From Homoserinimonas sp044769865 (lineage in GTDB: Bacteria > Actinomycetota > Actinomycetes > Actinomycetales > Microbacteriaceae), in assembly GCF_044769865.1 (NCBI RefSeq), contig NZ_JBIZWA010000002.1, positions 310,001-374,000 of the forward strand: a stretch of DNA of 64,000 nucleotides, in the 5' to 3' direction. Position 1 is the first letter of the stretch. Every line of letters begins with the position of its first letter. This document shows positions 51,415-60,992 of this stretch, piece by piece. The notes under the pieces are model-generated. The model had not been told where the DNA came from. It saw only the letters and a list, made by a program, of their open reading frames with translations, and did not search any database. A program made the position numbers and the translations under genes.

Positions 51415-52755
51415 ATGAGTGGCGCGCAGGGCCTGTTCTCGGGGTCGACCCCCTTGGCCGTACGGATGCGCCCTCGAAGCCTCGATGAGGTCGCAGGCCA
51501 GTCCCACCTCCTGACGCCCGGCTCTCCTTTGGTGTCGCTCGCCTCCTCATCCGCCGAACAGGGAGCCGTGTCTCTCATCCTCTGGGGGCCACCCGGCACA
51601 GGCAAGACGACGCTGGCCCAGGCGATCGCGCACAGCTCCGGACGCCGCTTCGTGGAGCTCTCGGCGGTCACAGCGGGCGTCAAGGACGTGCGGGAGGTCA
51701 TGGAATCCTCACTCACCCAGCGCGATCTCTACGGCCAGTCGACGGTGCTCTTCCTCGACGAGATCCACCGCTTCACGAAGTCCCAGCAGGATGCTCTGCT
51801 TCCCGGCGTCGAGAACGGTTGGGTCATCCTGATCGCAGCGACGACCGAGAACCCCTCATTCTCTGTCGTCGCACCGCTGCTCTCACGTTCGCTCCTCCTC
51901 ACGCTCCAGCCACTCGGCGATGACGACCTGCGCCTGCTGATCAACCGTGCCATCTCCGACGAGCGCGGCCTCGGGGGACGCTTCGCCCTCGCGGATGACG
52001 CGCGTGACGACATCGTGCGGCTTGCGTCGGGCGACGCCCGCCGAGCACTGACCGCACTGGAGGCCGCGGCCATGTCGGTGGCGGCGTCCCTGCCTCCAGG
52101 GGAGGAGCATGACGAACCTCCGGTCATCACAGCGGAGGCCGTGTCACTCGCGGTGGATCGGGCGCTGCTTCGCTACGACCGCAAGGGTGACGAGCACTAC
52201 GACGTCATCAGTGCGTTCATCAAGTCGATCCGAGGTTCGGATCCGGATGCCGCGCTGCACTACCTCGCGCGAATGATCGAGGCGGGGGAGGACCCGCGCT
52301 TCATCGCGCGCCGCATCATCGTGCACGCGGCGGAGGACATCGGGATGGCGGACCCGCAGGCCCTCGTCGTCGCCACCTCGGCCGCGACAGCTGTTCAATT
52401 GATCGGCATGCCGGAGGGCCGCATCCCTCTGGCCGAGGCCGTCATCTACCTAGCAACGGCGCCGAAGTCTCCCAGTGTCATCCGCGGTATCGACGCGGCC
52501 ATCTCGGATGTGCGCGCCGGCAAGATGGGGCCGGTGCCGAAGCACCTGCGGGATGCCCACTATGCGGGGGCGAAGAAGCTCGGGCACGGCAAGGGCTACG
52601 TCTACCCGCACAACTCCGCCCTCGGCGTCGTCGAGCAGCAGTACCTTCCCACGACGCTCCGCAAGCGTCGCTACTACGAACCCACGGAGCACGGCAACGA
52701 GCGGGACGTGAGCGCCCGGCTGCAGAAGCTGCTGCGTATCATCCGCGGCGGGTGA
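51415..52755 (+). CDS. rarA: Replication-associated recombination ATPase RarA (MgsA)
   Basis: This 446-residue AAA+ protein is of the clamp-loader branch and acts at stalled forks. It has Walker A LWGPPGTGKTTLAQAI, Walker B STVLFLDEIHRFTKSQQDAL, sensor 1 IAATTENPSFSV and the family C-terminal block YVYPHNSALGVVEQQYLP. ATG 51415 gives MSGAQGLFSGSTPLAVRMRP, the normal N terminus. Upstream in-frame codons are antisense to the cyclophilin gene. Confidence 0.95.
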   Translation: MSGAQGLFSGSTPLAVRMRPRSLDEVAGQSHLLTPGSPLVSLASSSAEQGAVSLILWGPPGTGKTTLAQAIAHSSGRRFVELSAVTAGVKDVREVMESSLTQRDLYGQSTVLFLDEIHRFTKSQQDALLPGVENGWVILIAATTENPSFSVVAPLLSRSLLLTLQPLGDDDLRLLINRAISDERGLGGRFALADDARDDIVRLASGDARRALTALEAAAMSVAASLPPGEEHDEPPVITAEAVSLAVDRALLRYDRKGDEHYDVISAFIKSIRGSDPDAALHYLARMIEAGEDPRFIARRIIVHAAEDIGMADPQALVVATSAATAVQLIGMPEGRIPLAEAVIYLATAPKSPSVIRGIDAAISDVRAGKMGPVPKHLRDAHYAGAKKLGHGKGYVYPHNSALGVVEQQYLPTTLRKRRYYEPTEHGNERDVSARLQKLLRIIRGG

Positions 52756-52761
52756 TACGAT
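52751..52761 (+). promoter_or_regulatory. Candidate extended -10 promoter for rpsD
   Basis: TGATACGAT (TGn then TACGAT at 52756-52761) overlaps the end of rarA. No clear -35 is present. It would give an rpsD leader of about 165 nt. Confidence 0.4.
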
Positions 52762-52815
52762 GTCTGGTGCCTACAGTGGGTATTCGTGCACGGCTGCCTC
52801 GATACCAACGCTGAA

Positions 52816-52888
52816 GGGGCTGGTCCTTTAGCCGGACGCCCCGCGGCACACATCCCTCTTCTGAACCGTTCGCAGGCGCGTGCCTGCG
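52816..52888 (+). promoter_or_regulatory. Structured leader of rpsD
   Basis: The rpsD leader contains a perfect 7-bp hairpin (CGCAGGC, 52871-52877, with GCCTGCG, 52882-52888). Upstream, a possible long-range stem pairs GGGGC with GCCCC around 52816-52842. S4 represses its own operon in several bacteria by binding mRNA structure, so this could be an autoregulatory site. That is unproven here. Confidence 0.35.
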
Positions 52889-52932
52889 GATTCACTGTTG
52901 AAGACTGATGACTTCTGTATCGAAAGGAAATC

Positions 52933-53562
52933 GTGTCTACCAAGTCACGTACTCGTAGCAAGACCAAGCTCTCTCGTGCGCTCGGCATCCCGCTGACCCC
53001 GAAGGCTGCCAAGGGTTTCGAGAAGCGTCCGTACCCGCCCGGGGAGCACGGCCGCACCAAGCGCAAGACCGACAGCGACTACGCCGTGCGTCTTCGCGAG
53101 AAGCAGCGCCTGCGCGCGCAGTACGGCATCCGTGAGGCCCAGCTTCGCATCGCCTTCAACGAGGCACGTCGCACCGAGGGTCTGACGGGTGAGAACCTCG
53201 TCGAGCTGCTCGAGATGCGTCTCGACGCGATCCTCGTGCGCGCGGCCATCGCTCGCACGACGGCCCAGGCTCGCCAGATGATCGTGCACCGCCACATCAT
53301 CGTCGACGGCCAGCGCGTCGACCGCCCGTCGTTCCGTGTGAAGCCCGGCCAGCTCGTCGGCGTTCACCAGCGCAGCGAGGGCATGGAGCCCTTCCAGGTC
53401 GCGGCCGCCGGCGGTCACGTCGACCTGCTGCCGAAGACCCCGGCCTACCTTGAGGTCGAGCTCGACAAGCTTCAGGTTCGTCTCGTGCGTCGCCCCAAGC
53501 GCGCCGAGGTTCCCGTGACTTGTGAGGTCCAGCTCGTCGTCGAGTACTACGCCGCGCGCTAG
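52933..53562 (+). CDS. rpsD: 30S ribosomal protein S4
   Basis: This 209-residue primary 16S-binding ribosomal protein has an S4 RNA-binding domain at about residues 95-155 (ENLVELLEMRLDAILVRA, TTAQARQMIVHRHIIVDGQR). The N terminus lacks the zinc-finger cysteines found in some S4 proteins. The GTG start follows GAAAGGAAA. It is monocistronic here rather than in the alpha operon, as in many actinobacteria of this family, and a terminator follows. Confidence 0.96.
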   Translation: MSTKSRTRSKTKLSRALGIPLTPKAAKGFEKRPYPPGEHGRTKRKTDSDYAVRLREKQRLRAQYGIREAQLRIAFNEARRTEGLTGENLVELLEMRLDAILVRAAIARTTAQARQMIVHRHIIVDGQRVDRPSFRVKPGQLVGVHQRSEGMEPFQVAAAGGHVDLLPKTPAYLEVELDKLQVRLVRRPKRAEVPVTCEVQLVVEYYAAR

Positions 53563-53578
53563 TCCTCGAATCTGTCGG

Positions 53579-53606
53579 AAGCGGGTCGCCTGTGGCGGCC
53601 CGCTTT
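53579..53606 (+). terminator. Terminator after rpsD
   Basis: AAGCGGGTCGCC (53579-53590) pairs with GGCGGCCCGCTT (53594-53605), with one T-G wobble and loop TGT, followed by TC. It begins 17 bp after the stop. Confidence 0.75.
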
Positions 53607-53692
53607 CGTCGTCCCGGTAAGCTTGCGGGGATGTGACCGGCGCGCTCACCCGTTCGGCGCCATCCTCCACGAAACGTAGCCAGGAGACAGGC

Positions 53693-53920
53693 ATGAAGAA
53701 TCTCGCGATGCTCATCATCGGCGTCGGCATTGGTTTTGTCGCCGCCCACCAGATCAACAAGACGCCTGAGGGCCGTCGCTTCTTCGAAGAGGTCGACAGC
53801 AGGGTGGGGGAGTTCACCGGCGCTGTCGTCGATGGCTACCGTTCCCGCGAGGCCGAGCTTCGGGCCGCCGTCGCCGAGGCGGAAGAAACCATCGCCGACC
53901 TGAAGCGCGCTCAGGCCTGA
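53693..53920 (+). CDS. Small conserved membrane-anchored protein
   Basis: This 75-residue protein has one N-terminal hydrophobic helix (NLAMLIIGVGIGFVAAHQIN) followed by a charged, helical tail (TPEGRRFFEEVDSRVGEF... AVAEAEETIADLKRA), probably a coiled coil on the cytoplasmic side. The ATG follows CAGGAG. It lies between rpsD and alaS, the same place as similar short genes in Microbacteriaceae. Function is unknown. Confidence 0.75.
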   Translation: MKNLAMLIIGVGIGFVAAHQINKTPEGRRFFEEVDSRVGEFTGAVVDGYRSREAELRAAVAEAEETIADLKRAQA

Positions 53921-53958
53921 CGCCATCCATCTGACCCACTCTCAAGCAACAGGACCCA

Positions 53959-56616
53959 ATGCAGACCGCTGAACTCCGTCAACGCTGGCTCGACTACTTC
54001 GGCACACGAGGCCACACGGTCGTGCCCTCGGCATCGCTTGTCAGCGATGATCCGACGCTCATGTTCACGGTCGCGGGCATGGTTCCGTTCATCCCGTACC
54101 TGTCGGGACTCATCCCCGCGCCGTATCCGCGCGCGACGAGCGTGCAGAAGTGCATCCGCACCCTCGACATCGAGGAGGTCGGAAAGACTACGCGGCACGG
54201 CACCTTCTTCCAGATGGCTGGCAACTTCTCCTTTGGCGACTACTTCAAGGAGCAGGCCATCACCTACGCGTGGGACCTGCTCACGACGAGCGAGTCCGAC
54301 GGCGGTTACGGCTTTGAGGAGCGCGACCTCTGGGTCACGGTGTACGAGGACGACGACGAGGCCATCGAGCTCTGGAAGCGCATCGCCGGGCTTCCTGAGT
54401 CGCGCATCCAGCGCCTCGGCAAGGCCGACAACTACTGGCACACCGGGCAGCCCGGCCCGGGTGGACCTTGCTCTGAGATCTACTTCGACCGCGGGCCGAA
54501 GTATGGCGCCGAAGGCGGTCCTGCCGTCGATGACTCCCGGTATCTCGAGATCTGGAACCTCGTGTTCATGCAGTACCTGCTCGACGACGTCAGGTCGAAG
54601 ACGGACTTCCGCGTGGTGCGCGAGCTGCCCAAGAAGAACATCGACACGGGGCTCGGCCTTGAGCGCGTCGCCTTCCTGAAGCAGGGCGTCGAGAACATGT
54701 ATGAGATCGACCAGGTGCGTCCTGTGCTCGATCGCGCGGCCGAACTCTCCGGCCGCCGCTACGGCGCCTCCCACGACGACGATGTGCGGATGCGCGTGGT
54801 TGCCGATCACGTGCGCTCTGCCCTCATGCTGATGGCCGACGGCGTGGCCCCGTCGAACGAGGGTCGCGGGTACATCCTGCGCCGCCTGCTTCGTCGCTCG
54901 GTTCGAGCCATGCGCCTCCTTGGAGTCGACACGGCGACGTTCCCCGAGCTCTTCACGAGCTCGCGCGACGCGATGCGCACGGCCTACCCGGAGGTGGAGA
55001 CGAACTACGACCGCATCTCACGCCTCGCATACGCGGAGGAGGAGAACTTCCTCGGTACGCTCGCGAGCGGCACGAGCATCCTCGACCTCGCGGTCACCAA
55101 GACGCGCGAGCAGGGCGCAGCCCAGATTCCGGGTGACACGGCGTTCCTCCTCCACGACACCTTCGGCTTCCCCATCGACCTCACGCTCGAGATGGCGGAG
55201 GAAGCCGGCCTGAGCGTGGATCGCGCCGCCTTCGACACCCTCATGACCGAGCAGCGCACGAAGGCGAAGGCCGACGCGAAGGCGAAGAAGACCGCTCTCG
55301 CCGACCTGTCGGTGTACAGCGATTTCCGTGCAATGGGCGAGACGATCTTCACGGGGTATGACTACCTCGAGACCGAGACGCGCGTGCTCGGCATCATTGT
55401 CGACGGACAATCCGTCTCTAAGGCTGTGGCAGGCCAGACGGCCGAGGTCATCCTGGCTGAGACCTCCCTCTACGCGGAGTCCGGGGGCCAGGAGGCGGAT
55501 GCGGGCACGATCGTTGGCGCGGGCTTCGAGCTCGACGTCGCCGACGTGCAGAAACCCGTCAAGGGGCTTGTGAGCCACCGAGTCGTCGTGCGCTCTGGCG
55601 AGGTCGCTGTCGATGATGCCGCCACGACGATCGTTGACGCCGAGTGGCGTCGCGGCGCGACTCAGGCCCACTCCGCGACCCACCTCGTTCACGCAGCACT
55701 CCGTGATGTGCTGGGCCCGGATGCGCACCAGTCCGGCTCCTACAACAAGGCTGGCTACATGCGGCTCGACTTCGGCTGGAACAAGGCCCTTTCGCCCGAG
55801 ACGCGGAGCGAGATCGAGGAGATCACGAACATCGCCATCCGTAAGGATCTCGAGGTCGAGACTCGGCTCATGCCCCTCGACGAGGCGAAGGCGCTCGGCG
55901 CGATGGCCCTCTTCGGCGAGAAGTATGGCGACACTGTACGCGTGGTCGACATCGGCGGACCGTGGTCGCGCGAGCTCTGCGCCGGCACCCACGTCTCGAG
56001 CTCGGCGCAGATCGGTCTCATCAACCTGGTGAGCGAGTCGTCGGTCGGTTCGACGAATCGCCGGGTGGAAGCCCTCGTGGGCATCGATGCCTTCCGTGAG
56101 CTCGCGACCGAGCGGGCAATCGTCTCCCAGCTGACCTCGAACCTCAAGACGCCCCGAGAGCAGCTTCCCGAGAAGGTTGCCGACCTCATCGCGTCGCTCA
56201 AGGCTGCCGAGAAGCGCATCGCGGAGTTCGAATCCGCGGCGCTCGCGCAGCGGGTTCCCGCCTTGGCGGATACTGCGCGTCGTCACGGCAACCTCCTGGT
56301 CGTGGCAGAGGACATTGGCGCGCTGAACTCCGCTGACGATCTGCGCAGTCTGGTCGGTTCGGTCCGCGGGCGTCTCGGAAGCGAGGCAGCGGTCATCGCG
56401 TTGGCAGCACGTGTGAAGGACAAGCCGGCCGTCATCGTCGCTGCGAATGAGGCAGCGCGGCAGCAGGGCGTCAAGGCCGGCGCGCTGGCCAAGTCCGCAG
56501 CGACGGTGCTCGGCGGCGGCGGCGGCGGCAAGGATGACCTGGCGCAGGGCGGTGGCACGGATGTCACGGCGATCAGTGCTGCGCTCGAGGCCGTCGTCCA
56601 GGGTCTGCCCCACTGA
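53959..56616 (+). CDS. alaS: Alanyl-tRNA synthetase
   Basis: This 885-residue class II synthetase has the catalytic domain with GTFFQMAGNFSFGDYFKEQ and the tRNA-binding middle. The editing domain has zinc-type residues in HSATHLVHAAL and ELCAGTHVSSSAQIG. The C-terminal oligomerisation domain has a glycine-rich run (LGGGGGGKDDLAQGGG), the usual AlaRS signature. Full length. ruvX starts 2 bp after the stop. Confidence 0.97.
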   Translation: MQTAELRQRWLDYFGTRGHTVVPSASLVSDDPTLMFTVAGMVPFIPYLSGLIPAPYPRATSVQKCIRTLDIEEVGKTTRHGTFFQMAGNFSFGDYFKEQAITYAWDLLTTSESDGGYGFEERDLWVTVYEDDDEAIELWKRIAGLPESRIQRLGKADNYWHTGQPGPGGPCSEIYFDRGPKYGAEGGPAVDDSRYLEIWNLVFMQYLLDDVRSKTDFRVVRELPKKNIDTGLGLERVAFLKQGVENMYEIDQVRPVLDRAAELSGRRYGASHDDDVRMRVVADHVRSALMLMADGVAPSNEGRGYILRRLLRRSVRAMRLLGVDTATFPELFTSSRDAMRTAYPEVETNYDRISRLAYAEEENFLGTLASGTSILDLAVTKTREQGAAQIPGDTAFLLHDTFGFPIDLTLEMAEEAGLSVDRAAFDTLMTEQRTKAKADAKAKKTALADLSVYSDFRAMGETIFTGYDYLETETRVLGIIVDGQSVSKAVAGQTAEVILAETSLYAESGGQEADAGTIVGAGFELDVADVQKPVKGLVSHRVVVRSGEVAVDDAATTIVDAEWRRGATQAHSATHLVHAALRDVLGPDAHQSGSYNKAGYMRLDFGWNKALSPETRSEIEEITNIAIRKDLEVETRLMPLDEAKALGAMALFGEKYGDTVRVVDIGGPWSRELCAGTHVSSSAQIGLINLVSESSVGSTNRRVEALVGIDAFRELATERAIVSQLTSNLKTPREQLPEKVADLIASLKAAEKRIAEFESAALAQRVPALADTARRHGNLLVVAEDIGALNSADDLRSLVGSVRGRLGSEAAVIALAARVKDKPAVIVAANEAARQQGVKAGALAKSAATVLGGGGGGKDDLAQGGGTDVTAISAALEAVVQGLPH

Positions 56617-56618
56617 GC

Positions 56619-57095
56619 ATGCGTTCGGGCGTTCGCATCGGCGTCGACGTGGGTCGGGTGCGCATCGGCGTCGCCCGGAGTGACCTTCACGGCATGCTGG
56701 CCACACCCGTCGAGACCCTCCCTCGCGGTGTCGGTGACGTGGCCGCGATCGTCGCGTTGGCGAAGGAACTTGACGCGCTTGAAGTGGTCGTCGGACTGCC
56801 CCTGTCGCTTTCCGGGGCAAGCACAGCATCCACCGATGATGCACGCGCGTTCGCGGTGCAACTCGCTACGGCTGGCCTCAGCGTACGACTCGTCGACGAG
56901 CGTCTCTCCACCGTGTCGGCACAGCACGCGCTGCGGGCCAATGGTCGCACGACGAAGAACTCGCGCAAGGTCGTGGATCAGGTCGCGGCCGTTATAATCC
57001 TGCAGCATGCCCTCGACGCCGAGAGGTCCAGGGGAAACGCCCCGGGAACCGCGGTCGACCCCCTCGAAGGACCCGACGATGCCACTGGACGATGA
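56619..57095 (+). CDS. ruvX: RuvX/YqgF-family putative Holliday junction resolvase
   Basis: This 158-residue RNase H-fold protein has RIGVDVGRVRIGVARSD, VVVGLPLSLSG and DERLSTVSAQHAL, with catalytic Asp and Glu positions present. The family has been linked to pre-16S rRNA processing as well as junction resolution. It sits between alaS and mltG, as in most actinobacteria, and overlaps mltG by 17 nt. Confidence 0.93.
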   Translation: MRSGVRIGVDVGRVRIGVARSDLHGMLATPVETLPRGVGDVAAIVALAKELDALEVVVGLPLSLSGASTASTDDARAFAVQLATAGLSVRLVDERLSTVSAQHALRANGRTTKNSRKVVDQVAAVIILQHALDAERSRGNAPGTAVDPLEGPDDATGR

Positions 57096-58341
57096 CGCCC
57101 GCGAATCGGGTCGTGCCCGCAACGATGAGCCGGATTGGGATGCGATGTTCGCTTCGCAGCCGGAGCCCTCTACGGGCACCGGAGAGCGGACGACCAGTGG
57201 AGGCGAAACACCGCCGCCAAGTCGCAGGTCTCGCCGCGCATCCGGTGGCACATCGCGGGGCGGCAAGCGCTGGATCGCCTGGCTGGTGGCACTGCTCGTT
57301 GTCCTGGGCCTCGGCGGTGGCGCCGTCGCATTCGTGTGGCTCAACTTCGAGGAACAGGTGCGCAAGGTCATGGGATGGGAGATCCCTCCCGCCGACTACG
57401 AGGGCGCGGGCACGGGCGAGACCACGATTGTGATCGTGCCCGGCGACACAGGAGGCGATGTCGCAAACGCGCTCCTCGAGGCCGACGTGATCGCGAGCTA
57501 CGAGGCCTTCTGGGAGCTTCTGCTCAAGGAGGAACCGCAGTTCCACCCGGGCAACTACATGCTCGCGGAGAAGATGAGTTCCCGTGCGGCGCTCGATGCC
57601 CTGCTCGACCCCGCGAACCGTGTCGAGAACACCGCCCTTATCCGCGAGGGGCTCAGTGCCGATCAGGCCTTTGATCTCTTGGCGGCAGCCACGGGCATCC
57701 CGGTCGAGGAGTTCGAGGCGGTGACCGCTGACCCGACGGCCTTCGGGGTTCCGGCCGAGGCGATCAACATCGAGGGATATCTGTTCCCGGCTCGCTACAC
57801 ATTCGATCCGGGGGTGGACGCCACGACCGTGATCTCGACCCTCGTGAACCGCACCTTCCAGTCGCTCGATCAGGCGGGAGTGCCCGTCGAAGACAGGCAC
57901 AGGGTGCTCACGATTGCCTCGCTCATCCAGCGTGAGGCGGGGAGCAACGAGGAGGACTTCTACAAGGTCTCTCGTGTCATCCAGAACCGCATCGATCAGG
58001 GCATGAAGCTCCAGTTCGATTCGACCTCCCACTACGGCTACGCCTGGGCGCACGGCGAGCGGCAGGAGGGCGGGGTGTTCAGCACCCGCGAAGAGCTCGA
58101 GGACGACAACCCCTACAACACCTACTTCCACACGGGCCTGCCGCCCGGTCCGATCTCTGCCGCGGGTGATCTTGCGATCGATGCGGCGATGCACCCGGTC
58201 GATGGGCCGTGGGTCTACTTTGTGGCCGTCAACCTCGACACGGGTGAGACTGAGTTCAACGAGACATCCGCTGGGCACTCGACCTCTGTGAAGAAGATGC
58301 AGGATTGGTGCAGGTCGACGGGAAGCCCGAACTGTGACTGA
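57079..58341 (+). CDS. mltG: Endolytic peptidoglycan transglycosylase MltG
   Basis: This 420-residue protein has a cytoplasmic disordered N terminus, one membrane helix (ca. residues 65-88) and an extracellular YceG domain with INIEGYLFPARYTF. The catalytic Glu is in LASLIQREAGS, followed by SRVIQNRI and YNTYFHTGLPPGPI. It cleaves nascent glycan strands and sets their length. The ATG at 57079 follows GAAGGA. The stop overlaps the aroE start by 8 nt. Confidence 0.94.
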   Translation: MPLDDDARESGRARNDEPDWDAMFASQPEPSTGTGERTTSGGETPPPSRRSRRASGGTSRGGKRWIAWLVALLVVLGLGGGAVAFVWLNFEEQVRKVMGWEIPPADYEGAGTGETTIVIVPGDTGGDVANALLEADVIASYEAFWELLLKEEPQFHPGNYMLAEKMSSRAALDALLDPANRVENTALIREGLSADQAFDLLAAATGIPVEEFEAVTADPTAFGVPAEAINIEGYLFPARYTFDPGVDATTVISTLVNRTFQSLDQAGVPVEDRHRVLTIASLIQREAGSNEEDFYKVSRVIQNRIDQGMKLQFDSTSHYGYAWAHGERQEGGVFSTREELEDDNPYNTYFHTGLPPGPISAAGDLAIDAAMHPVDGPWVYFVAVNLDTGETEFNETSAGHSTSVKKMQDWCRSTGSPNCD

Positions 58342-59176
58342 CGACCGCCGACTGGCGGTGCTGGGGAGTCCGATCGCCCACTCCCTGTCACCGTTGCTCC
58401 ACACGGCCGCCTACGAGCACCTCGGGCTGCGTTGGCGCTACGACCGCATCGAGATGACCGGCGCGGGACTCAGGGACTTCGTGGCGGGGCTCGGACCCGA
58501 GTGGCGTGGCCTCTCGTTGACGATGCCGGTCAAGCACGACGTGATCCCGCTCCTCGATGAGCGGCATCCGCTCGTCGACCTCACGGGCGCCTGCAACACA
58601 GCGCTGCTCGAGGAGGGAAGGCTGACAGGCTTCAACACGGATGTACATGGCATCGTCATAGCGTTCCGGGAAGCCGGCGTGCACGCGCTCGAGCACGTGC
58701 ACGTGCTCGGTGGTGGCGCCACGGCCGCCTCCGCGATCGCGGCGGCATCGATGCTCGGCGCCACGCGCGTCACCGTCGCGGTACGCACGCCGAGTCGTGC
58801 GCTGCACCTCACCGAGCTCGCTGCGTCGCTCCAGCTGGAACTCGATGTCCAAGCGCTGACGGATGGCGTGCCAGGCGCCCCGGATGCGGTCATCAGCACG
58901 CTCCCGAATGGCACGGTCTTCGACGACAGCAACGGCTTCAGCGAACAACTCAGGCGCTCGGCTGTCCTGTTCGATGTCGCCTATGACCCGTGGCCGAGCA
59001 CGCTCGCGGCGTCATGGGATGCCGCTGGTGGCCGTGTGATCTCCGGTTTCGAGATGTTGCTCCACCAGGCAGTGATGCAGGTGCGCATCTTTGCTGGCGC
59101 TGGCGCTGACGTGCCGCTGCCCGACGAGGACACGATCGTCGACCTCATGCGCGGTTCCGTCGCGCGCGCCGCCTGA
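58334..59176 (+). CDS. aroE: Shikimate dehydrogenase
   Basis: This 280-residue enzyme reduces 3-dehydroshikimate to shikimate. The substrate site is SPIAHSLSPLLH, with catalytic Lys in LTMPVKHDVIP, then TGACNTAL and GFNTDVHG. The nucleotide loop is LGGGATAASAI, and the nucleotide-site residues lack a clear NADP arginine pattern, so cofactor choice is open. The GTG start overlaps mltG. It is the first of four aro genes. Confidence 0.93.
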   Translation: MTDDRRLAVLGSPIAHSLSPLLHTAAYEHLGLRWRYDRIEMTGAGLRDFVAGLGPEWRGLSLTMPVKHDVIPLLDERHPLVDLTGACNTALLEEGRLTGFNTDVHGIVIAFREAGVHALEHVHVLGGGATAASAIAAASMLGATRVTVAVRTPSRALHLTELAASLQLELDVQALTDGVPGAPDAVISTLPNGTVFDDSNGFSEQLRRSAVLFDVAYDPWPSTLAASWDAAGGRVISGFEMLLHQAVMQVRIFAGAGADVPLPDEDTIVDLMRGSVARAA

Positions 59177-59226
59177 GTCCAGTCGAACGGCGAGGCGGGC
59201 CCCGCCACTGTGGGAAGATCGTGTAC

Positions 59227-60438
59227 ATGCTTCGTTGGTTGACCGCTGGGGAATCCCATGGGCCCGAACTGCTCGCAATCCTTGAGGGGATGCCGGCGGG
59301 GGTGCCCGTCTCGCTCGATGACATCCGGGCCGATCTCGCCCGCCGCAAGCTGGGCTATGGCCGCGGCGCGCGCATGAAGTTCGAGGAAGACGAACTGACG
59401 ATCTCCGGTGGTGTTCGCTTCGGCGCCACCATGGGAAGCCCTGTCGCGCTCCGGATCGGCAACACGGAGTGGCCCCGCTGGGTCGACGTGATGAGCGCTT
59501 CGCCCGTGGACCCGGCAAGCCTGCCGAAGGGACGCGGCGCGCCCCTCACCCGGCCCCGCCCCGGTCACGCCGACCTCGTCGGCATGCAGAAGTACGACTT
59601 CCCTGAGGCCCGCAACGTGCTTGAGCGCGCGAGCGCGCGGGAGACCGCCGCTCGTGTCGCGCTCGGGGCGGTTGCCCGTAAGTTCCTTGCCGAGCTGGGC
59701 GTCGAACTGGTCGCCCACACGCTCGCGATCGGCACGGTGCGCGTTCCCGATGGTTCCCCCCTCCCTTCAGCGGCAGACGTCGATGTTCTCGATGCAGACC
59801 CGCTGCGCTGCTTCGACCCGGCGACCTCGGCTCGCATGGTCGAGGAGGTTGACAGGGCGCACGACGACGGCGACACGCTGGGCGGCGTCGTCGAGGTGCT
59901 GGCCTACGGGCTGCCGCCGGGACTCGGATCGTACGTGCACTGGGACCGTCGCCTCGACGCCCAGCTCGCTGCAGCGATCATGGGCATCCAGGCCATCAAG
60001 GGCGTTGAGATCGGCGACGGCTTCACGACGAGCACGCGGCGCGGCTCCGAGGCCCACGACGAGCTTTTCCAGGCGGATGCCGGCATCACGCGGGCGAGCG
60101 ACCGTGCGGGCGGCACGGAGGGCGGCATGTCGACCGGCACCGTGCTGCGCGTCCGCGCGGGAATGAAGCCGATCGCCACCGTGCCGCACGCCCTGCGCAC
60201 GGTGGATGTCGCGACGGGGGATGCCGCCGGGGCCCACCACCAGCGTTCCGACGTGTGTGCCGTTCCCGCATCCGGTGTCGTCGCGGAGGCCATGGTCGCC
60301 CTCGTGCTGGCGAACGCCATGCTCGAGAAGTTCGGCGGAGACTCGGTCGCTGAGACGCGCCGCAATCGCGACGCCTACCTTGCCGCGATCCCGCAGAGCC
60401 TGCACACGGCGCACGAATCGGACCCGACTCTGTCGTGA
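59227..60438 (+). CDS. aroC: Chorismate synthase
   Basis: This 403-residue FMN-dependent enzyme converts EPSP to chorismate. Signatures are LTAGESHGPELLAILEGMPAG at the start, ARETAARVALGAVARKFL, and GGMSTG with the C-terminal DVCAVPASGVVAEAM. The ATG at 59227 is preferred to a GTG two codons earlier because MLRWLTAGESHG is the family start. The stop overlaps aroK as GTGA. Confidence 0.96.
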   Translation: MLRWLTAGESHGPELLAILEGMPAGVPVSLDDIRADLARRKLGYGRGARMKFEEDELTISGGVRFGATMGSPVALRIGNTEWPRWVDVMSASPVDPASLPKGRGAPLTRPRPGHADLVGMQKYDFPEARNVLERASARETAARVALGAVARKFLAELGVELVAHTLAIGTVRVPDGSPLPSAADVDVLDADPLRCFDPATSARMVEEVDRAHDDGDTLGGVVEVLAYGLPPGLGSYVHWDRRLDAQLAAAIMGIQAIKGVEIGDGFTTSTRRGSEAHDELFQADAGITRASDRAGGTEGGMSTGTVLRVRAGMKPIATVPHALRTVDVATGDAAGAHHQRSDVCAVPASGVVAEAMVALVLANAMLEKFGGDSVAETRRNRDAYLAAIPQSLHTAHESDPTLS

Positions 60439-60992
60439 CCGACGCACTCCTGCCAGAACCGATCGTCACCTTCGTCGGCGCCCCCGGCTCGGGCAAGACG
60501 AAGGTGGGCAAGCGCGTGGCGCGCATGCTCGGCCTCCCCTTCATCGACACCGACAAGAGGATCGTCGCGGAGCACGGACCGATCGCCGACATCTTCGAAC
60601 AGCACGGCGAGCCGTACTTCCGTCGACTCGAGCGCGCTGCCGTGCAAGCGGCGCTGGGGGAGCGTGCCGTGCTCTCCTTGGGTGGGGGAGCGATCATCGA
60701 CGCTGACACGAGGGCAGACCTCGCGCCGCGCCGGGTTGTCAGGCTCACCGTGAGCGCCGAGGCCGTCGCCACTCGGATCACGGGTGGCAAACGTCCGCTC
60801 CTCGGCGCGGGCGTCGAAGCGTGGAAGTCTCTCGTCGAGTCACGCCAGCCCTTCTACGAGGCAGTGACGACCCGTTCCTGGGACACCTCCGCCCGTCCCA
60901 TCGACCTCATCGCCGAGGAGATCGCCTCGTGGGTTTCCCACGAGACCGGCATCCCCCTCGCACGCGTATCCGAGCAGAAAGGCTCCCTGTGA
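60435..60992 (+). CDS. aroK: Shikimate kinase
   Basis: This 185-residue P-loop kinase has GAPGSGKTKVGKRVA, the shikimate-binding DTDKRI and the family block LSLGGGAI. It phosphorylates shikimate at O3. It overlaps aroC (GTGA) and aroB (GTGA), so aroC-aroK-aroB are coupled. Confidence 0.95.
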   Translation: MTDALLPEPIVTFVGAPGSGKTKVGKRVARMLGLPFIDTDKRIVAEHGPIADIFEQHGEPYFRRLERAAVQAALGERAVLSLGGGAIIDADTRADLAPRRVVRLTVSAEAVATRITGGKRPLLGAGVEAWKSLVESRQPFYEAVTTRSWDTSARPIDLIAEEIASWVSHETGIPLARVSEQKGSL

